64,000 nucleotides of DNA from Aeromicrobium stalagmiti (GCF_013283745.1 NZ_JABSTZ010000001.1:1-64000); one strand, 5' to 3'; shown: positions 17,032 to 25,826, counted from the stretch's first letter. Notes: generated by a model not told the origin, from the sequence alone. Made by a program: numbers and translations.

Positions 17032-17077
17032 GAGAATCTGGGTTGGTCCGCATGGACGCGGACCAACCCAGATTCTC
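17032..17077. terminator. Perfect 20-bp hairpin between convergent genes
   Basis: Arms 17032-17051 and 17058-17077 are perfectly complementary around ATGGAC. It sits 10 bp after the AbiEi-like gene and 12 bp before the end of the rhamnosidase gene, so it can end both transcripts. Confidence 0.72.
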
Positions 17078-17089
17078 GCGTCAGGTGGG

Positions 17090-20000
17090 CTACCTCACGC
17101 GGATCTTCCGGGTCGGGGCAGTGTCACCACCGACGACCGACGACCCGACATAGGTCACCTTGACCGATCGCAGACCCTTCGTCCGCATCGTCAGGGAGTA
17201 CGACACCGTGCCCCGGGACGAGAGCTTCAGGCTGGTGACCCGCTTCCCGTTCTCGTAGACCCGCACGGTGCCGCGGGGCGTGCTCGTCGGCGACGTGACG
17301 GCGACCGAGAGCCTGACCTTCTGGCCCTTCTTCACCGACGTCTTCGAGTAGCGCACCGTGGTCGTGGACCTCGCCCTGGCGACCTTGTTGGTCTGGGTCG
17401 AGGTCGACGACACCGGCGTCAGGCCGTTCTTGCTCGCCGTGACCCGGACCGAGATCCGGTGCCCGACGTCGCCCGACCCCAGCTTGTACGTCGCGCCCGT
17501 GCGACCGGCGACGACCTTGCCGTCGCGCAGCCACTGCACGGCGAGGTCGAGACCCTTGGTGTTCCACGAGCCGGTCGTCGACGAGAGGGTCGCCCCGTAC
17601 GTCGCCGACCCCGTGACCTCGGGCTTGACGATCGCCTGGATCGCGTCGACGTCGCTCAGCTCGACGACCGTCGAGCGCAGCGGCTCTGGGTTGCCGGCCA
17701 CGTCGGTCGTGAAGTACTCGACCCGGTGGACGCCATAGCCCTCGACCACGGGGTCCTCGTCGCCGAGGACCGTCCAGGGCCCGTCGTCGACCCGGTAGGT
17801 CGTCGTGGCGACGCCGCTCAGCGCATCGGTCGCCGTGAGCTCGACCGTCGCGCTGTCGGAACCACCGACACCGGCGCCCCGCTTCACCGCGAGCTGCGTC
17901 GAGGGCGCGGTGCCGTCGATCCAGACCGCCACCTTCTGCTCCCCCGTCGAGTTGCCCGCGACGTCCTTGGCCCGGTACGACAGCTCGTGCTTCCCGTCGC
18001 CCGTGATCGCGACCGGGGCGACGTACGGCTGCCAGCCGGCGGCCTCGCCCGTCTCGACCACCGGGGTGTCGGCTCGGTTGTCGACCGCCGTCACGGCCAC
18101 CGAGGCGTCGCCGCGGAACCAGCCGTCGTCACCGGGTGCAGCGCCGCTGGAGACCGTCGCGGACGCCAACGGCGCGATCGCGTCGGCCGTCACCGGCAGC
18201 ACCCAGCTGTCGGCGATCGACGGGTCGTAGAACCCGCTCGCGTCGGTCGGGTACTCGAACTTGATGCGCACGGTCCCGTCGTTGGCCAGCACGGCCGGCT
18301 CGTCGACGAGGGTCTGGTAGACCTTGGCGGTCTGCCCACCGGCGGTCTGCTTCAGCTCGTACGTCTTCACGAGCGTGTCGTCGACCCAGATGTTGTACTT
18401 CTTGGACTTCGCGCCGTCGAACGTCTCGACGTTGCGGATCAGGAACGGCTCGTCCGGTGTCACCTCGTACTCCGCGGAGAACCACGAGCCCGGGACGGTG
18501 ACGTTGGCGTAGCGCCGCGTCATGCCGGCCTCGTTGGGCGAGGTGCCGCTGCTCGACGACGCCTGGACCGCGTGATCGGCCTCCGACGACGTGCCGCCGA
18601 AGTCGACGTGGTCGAGCTGACCCGGCAGGTCACCCTCCGCCGGAGCGGGGAGGTCGACCGCGAGCGTGCCGTTGCGGGTCGCGAGCGTGACGCCCTGGTC
18701 GACGAAGGTCACGGTGACGGGCTGGTCGCCCGCGACGGTCTCGACACCCACGAAGAGGGGCACCGTGACGTCCTGGGTCTCCCCCGCACCGATCGTGACC
18801 CGTCCGGAGCCGGGCGCCGGCGTCCAGCCCTCGGGCAGCTCGGCCATCACCTGGCCGGAGACGGCCGCGTCGCCGGTGTTCGTGACCGTGGCGGTGAGCG
18901 TCGCCTTCTCGTCCGACCCGTCGACCGGGCTCTTGGACGTCACCCCGCTGATCTCGACACCGGAGTCGACCGAGACCCAGGGGGTCGAGTCGTCCAGGGT
19001 GAACGTGCCCTGCGGGCTCGTGAACGTCAGCCGCACGGCGGCGTCGTACGTGCCCGGCTTCTGGTGCCGGGGCACCGTCACCGTGAACGGCAGCTGCGTC
19101 GTGTCGCCGCCTGCCAGGACGGACTGCGTCACCGTCTCGGGATCGACCTTCCAGCCGTCGACCGTGACGGTGGCGCTGAGGTCGGACAGCGCGAGGGTGC
19201 CGTTGTTGGCGACCTCGACCGTGCCGGCGACCGTGGTGCCGGGCTTCGCCGGTGCGGCGACCGGCGGGATGACCACCGAGACGCCGAGGCTCGACGCGAC
19301 ACCCCGGCCGAACAACGACTCGAGCTTGTCGATCCGGGTCGTGAGGTCGCCCTTGACCGGCCCCTCGATCGCCGAGCCGGCGACCCAGGTCTTCAGCTCT
19401 CGGACGACCGCGAGCGCGTCGGCGAGGCTCTGCGAGACCTGCCCCGCATCGCCCTCGAGGTCTGCAGCGAGTGCGGCCTCGACCTTGGCCTTCGCCGCGG
19501 CGAGCGCATCACCCACGTGCGTCCGGTCGTCGGTGGCCAGGTCTCCGGCGGTCTGCAGCGCGGCAGCCCGGTCGTCGACCTTCTGGATCTCGCCGATCAG
19601 GTCGCCGAGGAGGGCGCGCTGGGCGTCGGCGCGGAACGCGTACGTGCCGGAGCCGACCGTGAAGGTCGCGACACCGTCGGCGAACGTCACGTCACTGACG
19701 CCGTCGGCGTCGGCGAGCGAGGTGCCGCCCTCGGTCACTGCCTGCAGGTTCGCTGCCGGGACGCTGACCCGCGAGGTCGTGTTGACCGGCACCTGGACGT
19801 CCAGGGTCAGGTCCTTGCCGTCCTTCTCCCACTTCGAGGAGATCGCGCCGTAGACCGACTCGTACGTGCCGTGGCCCTTCGTGAGGCCTCCGCCGACGAC
19901 CGGTGCGATGCGCGACTGCTTGTAGCCGGCCTTGGCCGCCGAGATGCCGCCGATGTTCTGGTACATCCAGTCACCGACCGCGCCATAGGCGTAGTGGTTG

Positions 20001-22894
20001 AAGGAGTTCATGCCCTCGTCGCCGAAGCTGCCGTCGGGGCCGATCGAGTTCCAGCGCTCCCACATCGTGGTCGCGCCGTTCTCGATCTCGTAGCCCCACG
20101 ACGGGTAGTCCTTCTTGAGGATCATCGTGTAGGCCAGGTCCGACCGGTCGATGCTGGTCAGCGCGGGCAGCAGCCACGGCGTGCCGAGGAAGCCCGTCGT
20201 CAGGTGGTAGTCGCTCGTCTTGAGCTTGGCGACGAACTTCTGACCGACCTTCTCGCGCAGGTCCGGGTCGGTCACGAGGTTCATGCCGAGCGCCATGGCG
20301 TACGCGGTCTGGCTGTTGCCGTCGATCGTGCCGTCGGCGGCGATCAGCTCGGCGGTGAACGCCTCGCGGATGTCCTTCGACAGCGCGGCGTACTCGGCCG
20401 CATCGGCGTCCTCACCGATCGCAGCAGCCATCTCCGACAGCATCCGGGCGTCCTCGGCGTAGTAGGCCGTGCCCAGCACGTCGACGCCGGTGTTGTCGTC
20501 GAGGTTCAGCCAGTCGTTCCAGTTGCCGCGCGCGGAGTCGATGAGGTCAGCGCCGGCACCGTCCTTGACGAAGCCGAAGAACTTCTGCATCGCGGCATAG
20601 TTCTGCCGGACGATCCGGGTGTCGCCCTGGGCGAACCACGCCGCGTACGGCACCGTGATGCCGGCGTCGGACCAGCCCAGACCGGCCCCGAGGTCGATCG
20701 TCGGGACGTTCGGTGCGATGCCCGGCAGGTTGCCGTTGCTGTAGGCGGAGTCGCGCAGGTCCTGCGTCCACTTCTGCAGGAACGAACGGGTGTCGCGCAG
20801 ATAGCTGGCGGTCGGCGCGAAGACGTTGATGTCTCCCGTCCAGCCGAGCCGCTCGTCGCGCGCCGGGGTGTCGGTCGGGATCGACAGGAAGTTGCCGCGC
20901 TGGCCCCACGAGATGTTGCTGACCAGCTGGTTGAGCATCGTGTCGGACGTCTTGAGGTCACCCGTCGCCGCGAGGTCGGAGCCCCACACGACGCCGGTCA
21001 CGTCATCGAGGTCGGGAGCGACGGACGCCCCGGAGATCTCGATGTAGCGGAAGCCGTGCTGGGTGAACTTCGGCGTGTAGACGACCGTCCCGGTGGTCTT
21101 GAACGTGTAGTAGTCGGTGACCTTCGCGGCGCGCAGGTTGCCGACGTAGAACCGTCCGTCGTCGTAGAGCTCCTCGGCGTAGCGGATCTTGACCGTCTGG
21201 CCGGCCACGCCCTGGATGCGCATGCGGGCGACACCGACCATGTTCTGGCCGAGGTCGTAGATGAAGCCGTTGGCGACGCCCGGCGAGGCCGTCCGCTCCA
21301 GGGCCGGACGCTCACCGGTCACCCGGACCGGCTCGTCGGTCTGGGGCTCGAGCTTGGCCGTGTCGGAGGTGCCGATCGTGACCGGGCTCCAGCCGGTGTC
21401 GGTGAAGTGGGGCATGTCCCAGCCCGGCTGCTCCGCACGGGCGTCGTACGTCTCGCCGTCGATGTTGTCAGCGGCGGCGTAGGGGCCGGAGTGGGTCTTC
21501 CACGAGTCGTCGGTCTTGACGACCTGGCTGGTTCCGTCGGTGTAGTCGACGCGCAGCTGGGCGATCAGGCCGAGCGTGCTGCTGTACATGCCGGGGCCCC
21601 ACATGCCGACCTTGCCGGCCCACCAGCCGTCGCCGACCTCGGCGCCGAAGGCGTTGACGCCGTTGTTGACCTGGTCGGTCACGTCGTACGTCTGCGCCTG
21701 GATGCGCTTGGTGTAGTCGGTCCATCCCGGTGCGAGGTGCTGGTCGCCCACGGTCTCGCCGTTGAGCTGCATCTCGTAGACGCCGTGCGCCGAGGCGTAG
21801 ACGCGCGCGGACTTGATGGTCTTGCCGGGCTCGGTCGTGAACTCGGTGCGCAGCAGGGGCTTGTTGGAGTCGGCCGTGCGCAGCAGGACGTCCTTGCGCC
21901 CGCCGACGCGCAGTCCCTGGTCGGTCACGGTGCCGCCGTTGAACGGGTTGTCGGTGGAGAAGTCGGTGTCGAGCAGCACGTCGCCGCCCTTGCTGGTGAC
22001 CTTGACCGCCTTGATGTCTGCGGTCTCGTCGACGTCGTTGGCGAAGTCCTGGCGGAAGCCGATGAACCCCTTGGCGAACGACGCGTCGGTGCGCTGGTCG
22101 ATCTGGCTGCCGTCGAGCAGGGTCGTGATCTGGTCGCCGTCGACCGTGATGGACAGCCGGTGGGTGCCTTCGAGCAGCTGGGCCGAGGTGATGCCGGTGA
22201 TCGGCTTGTTGTCCAGCAGCGAGTAGCTGTTGTCGACGCGCTTGTGCGGGCGGAACTTCGGCACACCGCTGCCGTCGGCGGTCGAGATCTGCCACATGTA
22301 GGCGTTGCGGGTGTCCTTCGCCCGCACGAACACGCCGAGCGCGAGGTCCTTGATGTCGAAGTCGATGTCGGCGGTGTAGTCGGTCCACGTGTCGATGACC
22401 CCACCGGCAGACTTGCCGATCCAGTCGCCCTTCCACTCGCCGGCCGTCAGGATGCCGGTCTCGAACCAGCTGGGGGCGCTCCAGGCGCTCTCGTGACCGT
22501 CGCCGTCCCACACCTTGACCTGCCAGTAGTAGCGGGTCTGGGAGGCGAGCGGGTCGCCGGCGTACGACACGTCGACCTGCCGGTCGGAGTCGACCTTGCC
22601 GGACGACCACGCGTCGCCGCCGCCCTCGGTCGTGCCGACCTTGACCTCGTAGGCGGACTGGACGACACCGCGGGCGCTCGACGTCGACTTCCAGCCGAAC
22701 GTCGGGTCCTCGCCGGGGATGCCCAGGGGCTTCGTCCGGGCATTGGTCTGCAGCCCGCCCACGGCGATCGAGTCGTCGGCGGCCGACGCCGAGCTCGCAC
22801 CGGCGAGGAGCGTCGTGACGACGAGGACGACCGAGGCGAGGATGCCGACGAGGCGCCGCCCCGATCGCGGCTGGACGGTGAAGGTCTGACTCAT
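17090..22894 (-). CDS. Secreted multidomain alpha-L-rhamnosidase (GH78)
   Basis: This 1934-residue enzyme removes terminal alpha-L-rhamnose from glycans or glycosides outside the cell. It has a Sec signal peptide with a likely cut near residue 38 (ASA). A fibronectin-like domain (about 45-150), a concanavalin-like insert (about 155-310), rhamnosidase N-domains and the (alpha/alpha)6 catalytic barrel (about 640-1000) follow. DTPARDERLGWTGD (near 680) holds the general acid, and GATTMWERWNS (near 945) the presumed base. A helical segment (about 1085-1170), several NEW3/Ig-like beta domains and two C-terminal Ig-like modules end the protein. No sortase or membrane anchor is seen, so it is probably released. 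A RhaR operator lies 17 bp upstream of the start. It is far longer than a minimal GH78 (about 900-1000 residues). Confidence 0.92.
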   Translation of the reverse strand: MSQTFTVQPRSGRRLVGILASVVLVVTTLLAGASSASAADDSIAVGGLQTNARTKPLGIPGEDPTFGWKSTSSARGVVQSAYEVKVGTTEGGGDAWSSGKVDSDRQVDVSYAGDPLASQTRYYWQVKVWDGDGHESAWSAPSWFETGILTAGEWKGDWIGKSAGGVIDTWTDYTADIDFDIKDLALGVFVRAKDTRNAYMWQISTADGSGVPKFRPHKRVDNSYSLLDNKPITGITSAQLLEGTHRLSITVDGDQITTLLDGSQIDQRTDASFAKGFIGFRQDFANDVDETADIKAVKVTSKGGDVLLDTDFSTDNPFNGGTVTDQGLRVGGRKDVLLRTADSNKPLLRTEFTTEPGKTIKSARVYASAHGVYEMQLNGETVGDQHLAPGWTDYTKRIQAQTYDVTDQVNNGVNAFGAEVGDGWWAGKVGMWGPGMYSSTLGLIAQLRVDYTDGTSQVVKTDDSWKTHSGPYAAADNIDGETYDARAEQPGWDMPHFTDTGWSPVTIGTSDTAKLEPQTDEPVRVTGERPALERTASPGVANGFIYDLGQNMVGVARMRIQGVAGQTVKIRYAEELYDDGRFYVGNLRAAKVTDYYTFKTTGTVVYTPKFTQHGFRYIEISGASVAPDLDDVTGVVWGSDLAATGDLKTSDTMLNQLVSNISWGQRGNFLSIPTDTPARDERLGWTGDINVFAPTASYLRDTRSFLQKWTQDLRDSAYSNGNLPGIAPNVPTIDLGAGLGWSDAGITVPYAAWFAQGDTRIVRQNYAAMQKFFGFVKDGAGADLIDSARGNWNDWLNLDDNTGVDVLGTAYYAEDARMLSEMAAAIGEDADAAEYAALSKDIREAFTAELIAADGTIDGNSQTAYAMALGMNLVTDPDLREKVGQKFVAKLKTSDYHLTTGFLGTPWLLPALTSIDRSDLAYTMILKKDYPSWGYEIENGATTMWERWNSIGPDGSFGDEGMNSFNHYAYGAVGDWMYQNIGGISAAKAGYKQSRIAPVVGGGLTKGHGTYESVYGAISSKWEKDGKDLTLDVQVPVNTTSRVSVPAANLQAVTEGGTSLADADGVSDVTFADGVATFTVGSGTYAFRADAQRALLGDLIGEIQKVDDRAAALQTAGDLATDDRTHVGDALAAAKAKVEAALAADLEGDAGQVSQSLADALAVVRELKTWVAGSAIEGPVKGDLTTRIDKLESLFGRGVASSLGVSVVIPPVAAPAKPGTTVAGTVEVANNGTLALSDLSATVTVDGWKVDPETVTQSVLAGGDTTQLPFTVTVPRHQKPGTYDAAVRLTFTSPQGTFTLDDSTPWVSVDSGVEISGVTSKSPVDGSDEKATLTATVTNTGDAAVSGQVMAELPEGWTPAPGSGRVTIGAGETQDVTVPLFVGVETVAGDQPVTVTFVDQGVTLATRNGTLAVDLPAPAEGDLPGQLDHVDFGGTSSEADHAVQASSSSGTSPNEAGMTRRYANVTVPGSWFSAEYEVTPDEPFLIRNVETFDGAKSKKYNIWVDDTLVKTYELKQTAGGQTAKVYQTLVDEPAVLANDGTVRIKFEYPTDASGFYDPSIADSWVLPVTADAIAPLASATVSSGAAPGDDGWFRGDASVAVTAVDNRADTPVVETGEAAGWQPYVAPVAITGDGKHELSYRAKDVAGNSTGEQKVAVWIDGTAPSTQLAVKRGAGVGGSDSATVELTATDALSGVATTTYRVDDGPWTVLGDEDPVVEGYGVHRVEYFTTDVAGNPEPLRSTVVELSDVDAIQAIVKPEVTGSATYGATLSSTTGSWNTKGLDLAVQWLRDGKVVAGRTGATYKLGSGDVGHRISVRVTASKNGLTPVSSTSTQTNKVARARSTTTVRYSKTSVKKGQKVRLSVAVTSPTSTPRGTVRVYENGKRVTSLKLSSRGTVSYSLTMRTKGLRSVKVTYVGSSVVGGDTAPTRKIRVR

Positions 22895-22910
22895 GAAGTA
22901 CCCGATTCAA

Positions 22911-22924
22911 TTGAAACGATTCAA
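22911..22924. promoter_or_regulatory. RhaR operator of the GH78 gene
   Basis: TTGAAACGATTCAA has the central CG of the other sites and lies 17 bp upstream of the GH78 start. A second overlapping palindrome, GATTCAATTGAAAC, precedes it at about 22904. Confidence 0.75.
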
Positions 22925-22929
22925 TCCAA

Positions 22930-22945
22930 CGTGACGGGGATCACG
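22930..22945. promoter_or_regulatory. CRP-like site upstream of GH78
   Basis: CGTGA-N6-TCACG matches 8 of 10 bases of TGTGA-N6-TCACA and is itself a symmetric pair. It lies directly next to the RhaR operator. Confidence 0.45.
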
Positions 22946-23076
22946 CTACTCACCGACTTCCGGGGGCGACAACCCCTCACCTCTCGACGGCTGGCCGTCG
23001 ACGGCCGGAAAATCGCTGGAAAGACAGTGAGGGAGGGCGATCGGACGTGACCGGTCCCGGCCACGTGTTGAGTTCA

Positions 23077-23090
23077 TTGAAACGTTTTAG
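23077..23090. promoter_or_regulatory. RhaR operator upstream of the small HTH gene
   Basis: TTGAAACGTTTTAG matches the other four sites with one end base changed. It is on the HTH-gene side of the 262-bp divergent region, 67 bp before the chosen ATG. Confidence 0.65.
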
Positions 23091-23107
23091 TAGCCTGCCG
23101 TTCACAC

Positions 23108-23123
23108 GGTGACGCGCCTCACA
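23108..23123. promoter_or_regulatory. CRP-like site in the leader of the small HTH gene
   Basis: GGTGA-N6-TCACA matches 9 of 10 consensus bases. It covers an alternative GTG codon at 23109, which argues for translation starting downstream at 23157. Confidence 0.45.
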
Positions 23124-23156
23124 GCACAGGCGCGACAGGCGATCGAGGGGGCCGGC

Positions 23157-23360
23157 ATGACAAGGACCGCCGACCTCTCCGACGACGATCTCGCCGTCCT
23201 GCGGCTCATCAGCACAGGTCTCACGACCGAGGCGATCGCCCGCGAGCTCGGCATGTCGGAGCGCACCCTGCGACGACGCGGACGCCTGATCTGCGACCGG
23301 CTCGGCGTCAAGACGCCCATCGAGGCCGTGGTCTGGGCGGTGCGCAGCCGACTGATCTGA
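23157..23360 (+). CDS. Small stand-alone LuxR/GerE-type HTH protein
   Basis: This 67-residue protein is almost only a DNA-binding domain: LSDDDLAVLRLISTGLTTEA, IARELGMSERTLRRRGRLI and CDRLGVKTPIEAVVWAV match the four helices of the GerE/LuxR fold. There is no receiver or ligand domain. ATG 23157 is preferred because GAGGGGG lies about 7 nt upstream. GTG 23109 would add 16 residues. A RhaR operator and a CRP-like site precede it, linking it to the rhamnose regulon. It could be a co-regulator, but its target is unknown. It is 15 bp from the convergent ppx gene. Confidence 0.75.
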   Translation: MTRTADLSDDDLAVLRLISTGLTTEAIARELGMSERTLRRRGRLICDRLGVKTPIEAVVWAVRSRLI

Positions 23361-23375
23361 CGTGGGTGGCGCCGG

Positions 23376-24302
23376 TCAGCGCACCATGTCCCAGGCGATG
23401 CCGTCGAGGATGTCGTGCTCGCTGACCACCAGGGTGTCGGTGTCGAGCGGCAGCAGCTCGACCAGCCGGTCGAGGATCACGGAGCCGGCCCCGATGACGT
23501 CGGCGCGCCCCGGGTGCATGAACGGCAGGGCGCGGCGGTCGGCGACCGACATCTGCACCAGCGACAGGCAGGCTGCCTGGACGTCGTCGAGAGCGAGCTT
23601 GGCGCCGTGGATCGTCTCGGAGTCGTACGACGGCAGCGCCAGCGAGTGGGCAGCGACGGTCGTCACCGTGCCGGCGACCCCCACGAACGAGCCGATCGGT
23701 GCGAGCCCCGCGAGCACGGGTCGGATGATGCCGTCGAGATAGGCCATGCAGTCGGTGACCTCGTTGACCGGGGCAGGGTCGCCGGAGAGGAACCGCTCGG
23801 TGAGCCGCACGGAGCCGATGTCGAGCGACACCGACCACTCGATCTCGTCGCCCGAGCCGACCACCAGCTCGGTGGAGCCGCCGCCGATGTCGACCACGAG
23901 GGTGCGGACCTGCTCGAGGTCACGGGTCGCCCCCAGGAACGAGGCTCGTGCCTCGTCGACCCCGGCGAGCACCTCGGGCCGCACGCCGAGGATGCCCTCG
24001 ACCGCGTCCTCGAGGTCGGCGGCGTTGTCGGCGTCGCGCATGGCCGACGTCGCGCAGAACCGGATGTCGGTGACGCCGAACATCGCGATGAGCTCGGCGT
24101 ACTCGCGGGTGGCCCCCAGCGTGCGGGCGACGGCCTCCTCGGCGAGGTGTCCCGTGCGGTCGACGTCCTGGCCGAGCCGGACGATCCGCATCTCGCGCAG
24201 GAGGTCGCTCTTGGTGTCCCCGTCGATGTCGCTGATGAGGAGTCGGATGGAGTTGGTGCCGCAGTCGATCGCCGCAACGCGATGACGGGAGTCGTCGGGC
24301 AT
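23376..24302 (-). CDS. Ppx/GppA-family exopolyphosphatase/guanosine pentaphosphatase
   Basis: This 308-residue member of the actin-like ASKHA phosphatases would release phosphate from polyphosphate or convert pppGpp. Family motifs are AIDCGTNSIRLLISD (about 10-24), FCATSAMRDADN, VVDIGGGSTELV and GVAGTVTTVAAHSL. This is the short two-domain form common in actinobacteria (Ppx1/Ppx2 type). The start at 24302 (MPDDSRH) is supported by a TATGCT box 7 nt upstream, giving a leaderless mRNA. ATG 24314 is the alternative. It is convergent with the small HTH gene. Confidence 0.92.
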   Translation of the reverse strand: MPDDSRHRVAAIDCGTNSIRLLISDIDGDTKSDLLREMRIVRLGQDVDRTGHLAEEAVARTLGATREYAELIAMFGVTDIRFCATSAMRDADNAADLEDAVEGILGVRPEVLAGVDEARASFLGATRDLEQVRTLVVDIGGGSTELVVGSGDEIEWSVSLDIGSVRLTERFLSGDPAPVNEVTDCMAYLDGIIRPVLAGLAPIGSFVGVAGTVTTVAAHSLALPSYDSETIHGAKLALDDVQAACLSLVQMSVADRRALPFMHPGRADVIGAGSVILDRLVELLPLDTDTLVVSEHDILDGIAWDMVR

Positions 24303-24309
24303 GACCACG

Positions 24310-24315
24310 AGCATA
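24310..24315 (-). promoter_or_regulatory. Leaderless -10 box of ppx
   Basis: On the minus strand TATGCT is followed by 7 nt and the ATG at 24302. The -35 is unclear. Confidence 0.55.
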
Positions 24316-24361
24316 GCGACGGGACCCGCACGACTCGTGCGGGTCCCGTCCTGGCGCGCTC

Positions 24362-25732
24362 TCAGACCCCGGCGGGCTCCCGCGCCGGTGCCGGCTCAGG
24401 CACGACCTCCGCGACGGGCGCCGGGTCGTGGTCGTCGACCATCGTCGCCTCGTCGAAGGGGCTGTCGCCCGCGAGCGTGCGGTCGAGCTGGTCCCGGTCG
24501 AGGGTGCCCGTCCACGAGGCCACCAGCACGGTCGCGACGGCGTTGCCGGCGAAGTTGGTGACCGCGCGGGCCTCCGACATGAAGCGGTCGATGCCCACGA
24601 TCAGGCCGACGCCGTCGATCAGGTCGGGGCGGTGCGAGCTCAGGCCACCGGCCAGGGTCGCCATGCCGGCACCCGTGACACCGGCAGCGCCCTTGGAGGC
24701 GACCATCATGAACAGCAGCAGCGACACCTGCTCGCCGAGCGACAGCGGATCACCCATCGCCTCGGCGATGAACAGCGATGCCATCGTCAGGTAGATCATC
24801 GTGCCGTCGAGGTTGAACGAGTAGCCCGTCGGCACCACGACGCCGACGGTCGGCTTGGCGACGCCCGCGTGCTCCATCTTGGCGATCAGGCGGGGCAGCG
24901 CCGACTCCGAGGACGACGTCGAGAAGATCAGCAGGAACTCGCGACCGAGGTACTTCAGCAGCGAGAAGATGTTGATGCCGGTCACCACTCGCAGGATCGT
25001 GCCGAGCATGACGAACACGAACACCGCGCAGGTGACGTAGAAGCCGATCATGATGACGGCGAGCGCCTTGAGGGCGTCCACCCCGGTCTCACCGACGACG
25101 GCCGCCATCGCGCCGAACGCGCCGATGGGAGCGGCCCACATGATCATGGCCAGGATGCGGAAGACGACCTTCTGGATGTGGCCGATGCCGGTCAGGACGG
25201 GTGCACCGGCCGAGCCCATGGCCTGCAGCGCGAAGCCGAACAGCAGGGCGACGAGCAGCGTCTGCAGCACCTCGCCGGACGTCAGCGACGACACCAGGGT
25301 GTCGGGGATCATGTGCAGGAGGAACTCGGTGGTCGACTGCGACTCCTTCGAGACCTGCTCGCCGCCGGCCGAGGCGACGTCGGGCGTGATCTTCAGGCCG
25401 TCACCCGGCTTGAGGAAGTTGCCGACCACCAGCCCGATCGTCAGGGCCACGAGCGACATCGTCAGGAAGTAGCCGAGCGCCAGGCCGCCCACCTTGCCGA
25501 CCTGGGAGGCCTTGGCCACCGAGCCCACGCCGAGCACCAGGGTGCAGAAGATCACCGGGGCGATCATCATCTTGATGAGGGCGACGAACCCGGTGCCCAG
25601 CGGCTTGAGCTCGACCGCGAAGTCGGGTGCCACGAGGCCGACGGTGATGCCGGCGATCACGGCCGCGATGACGGCGATGTAGAGATAGTGCGTGCGGTCC
25701 TTGCGGACCGTCCGCGGCGCGTTCGATGACAT
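24362..25732 (-). CDS. dctA: C4-dicarboxylate/cation symporter DctA
   Basis: This 456-residue DAACS-family (SLC1-type) transporter takes up succinate, fumarate and malate with protons or sodium. Diagnostic segments are the SSSES motif in FSTSSSESALPRL, GYSFNLDGTMIYLTM and GVTGAGMATLAGG, with about eight membrane helices plus two re-entrant loops. The ATG at 25732 is chosen for the AGGAGG placed 4 nt upstream. It is divergent from dctS-dctR, and the shared 137-bp region holds two CRP-like sites. A Pro/Ala-rich acidic C-terminal tail is present. Glutamate/aspartate transport is the main alternative, but the DctS/DctR neighbours favour dicarboxylates. Confidence 0.9.
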   Translation of the reverse strand: MSSNAPRTVRKDRTHYLYIAVIAAVIAGITVGLVAPDFAVELKPLGTGFVALIKMMIAPVIFCTLVLGVGSVAKASQVGKVGGLALGYFLTMSLVALTIGLVVGNFLKPGDGLKITPDVASAGGEQVSKESQSTTEFLLHMIPDTLVSSLTSGEVLQTLLVALLFGFALQAMGSAGAPVLTGIGHIQKVVFRILAMIMWAAPIGAFGAMAAVVGETGVDALKALAVIMIGFYVTCAVFVFVMLGTILRVVTGINIFSLLKYLGREFLLIFSTSSSESALPRLIAKMEHAGVAKPTVGVVVPTGYSFNLDGTMIYLTMASLFIAEAMGDPLSLGEQVSLLLFMMVASKGAAGVTGAGMATLAGGLSSHRPDLIDGVGLIVGIDRFMSEARAVTNFAGNAVATVLVASWTGTLDRDQLDRTLAGDSPFDEATMVDDHDPAPVAEVVPEPAPAREPAGV

Positions 25733-25777
25733 GTGTCCTCCTGGACGATCGGTGTGCCCGCCCAGCATCCGACAGGT

Positions 25778-25793
25778 TGTGACCCCGCTCACG
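25778..25793. promoter_or_regulatory. CRP-like site 1, dctA/dctS divergent region
   Basis: TGTGA-N6-TCACG matches 9 of 10 consensus bases. It lies 45 bp from the dctA start codon. Confidence 0.55.
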
Positions 25794-25810
25794 GTTGTGT
25801 TCGTAAAGTT

Positions 25811-25826
25811 CGTGACCGCGGTCACA
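25811..25826. promoter_or_regulatory. CRP-like site 2, dctA/dctS divergent region
   Basis: CGTGA-N6-TCACA matches 9 of 10 bases, and its core GTGACCGCGGTCAC is a perfect palindrome. It is exactly 33 bp (three helical turns) from site 1, so both face the same side of the DNA. A DctR target is an alternative reading. Confidence 0.55.

Noticed and set aside
16832..23050. A 2072-codon open frame on the + strand opposite the GH78 gene
   Set aside because: It is a GC-rich antisense shadow. Its translation is low-complexity Arg/Gly/Asp with no domain, while the minus strand encodes a complete GH78.
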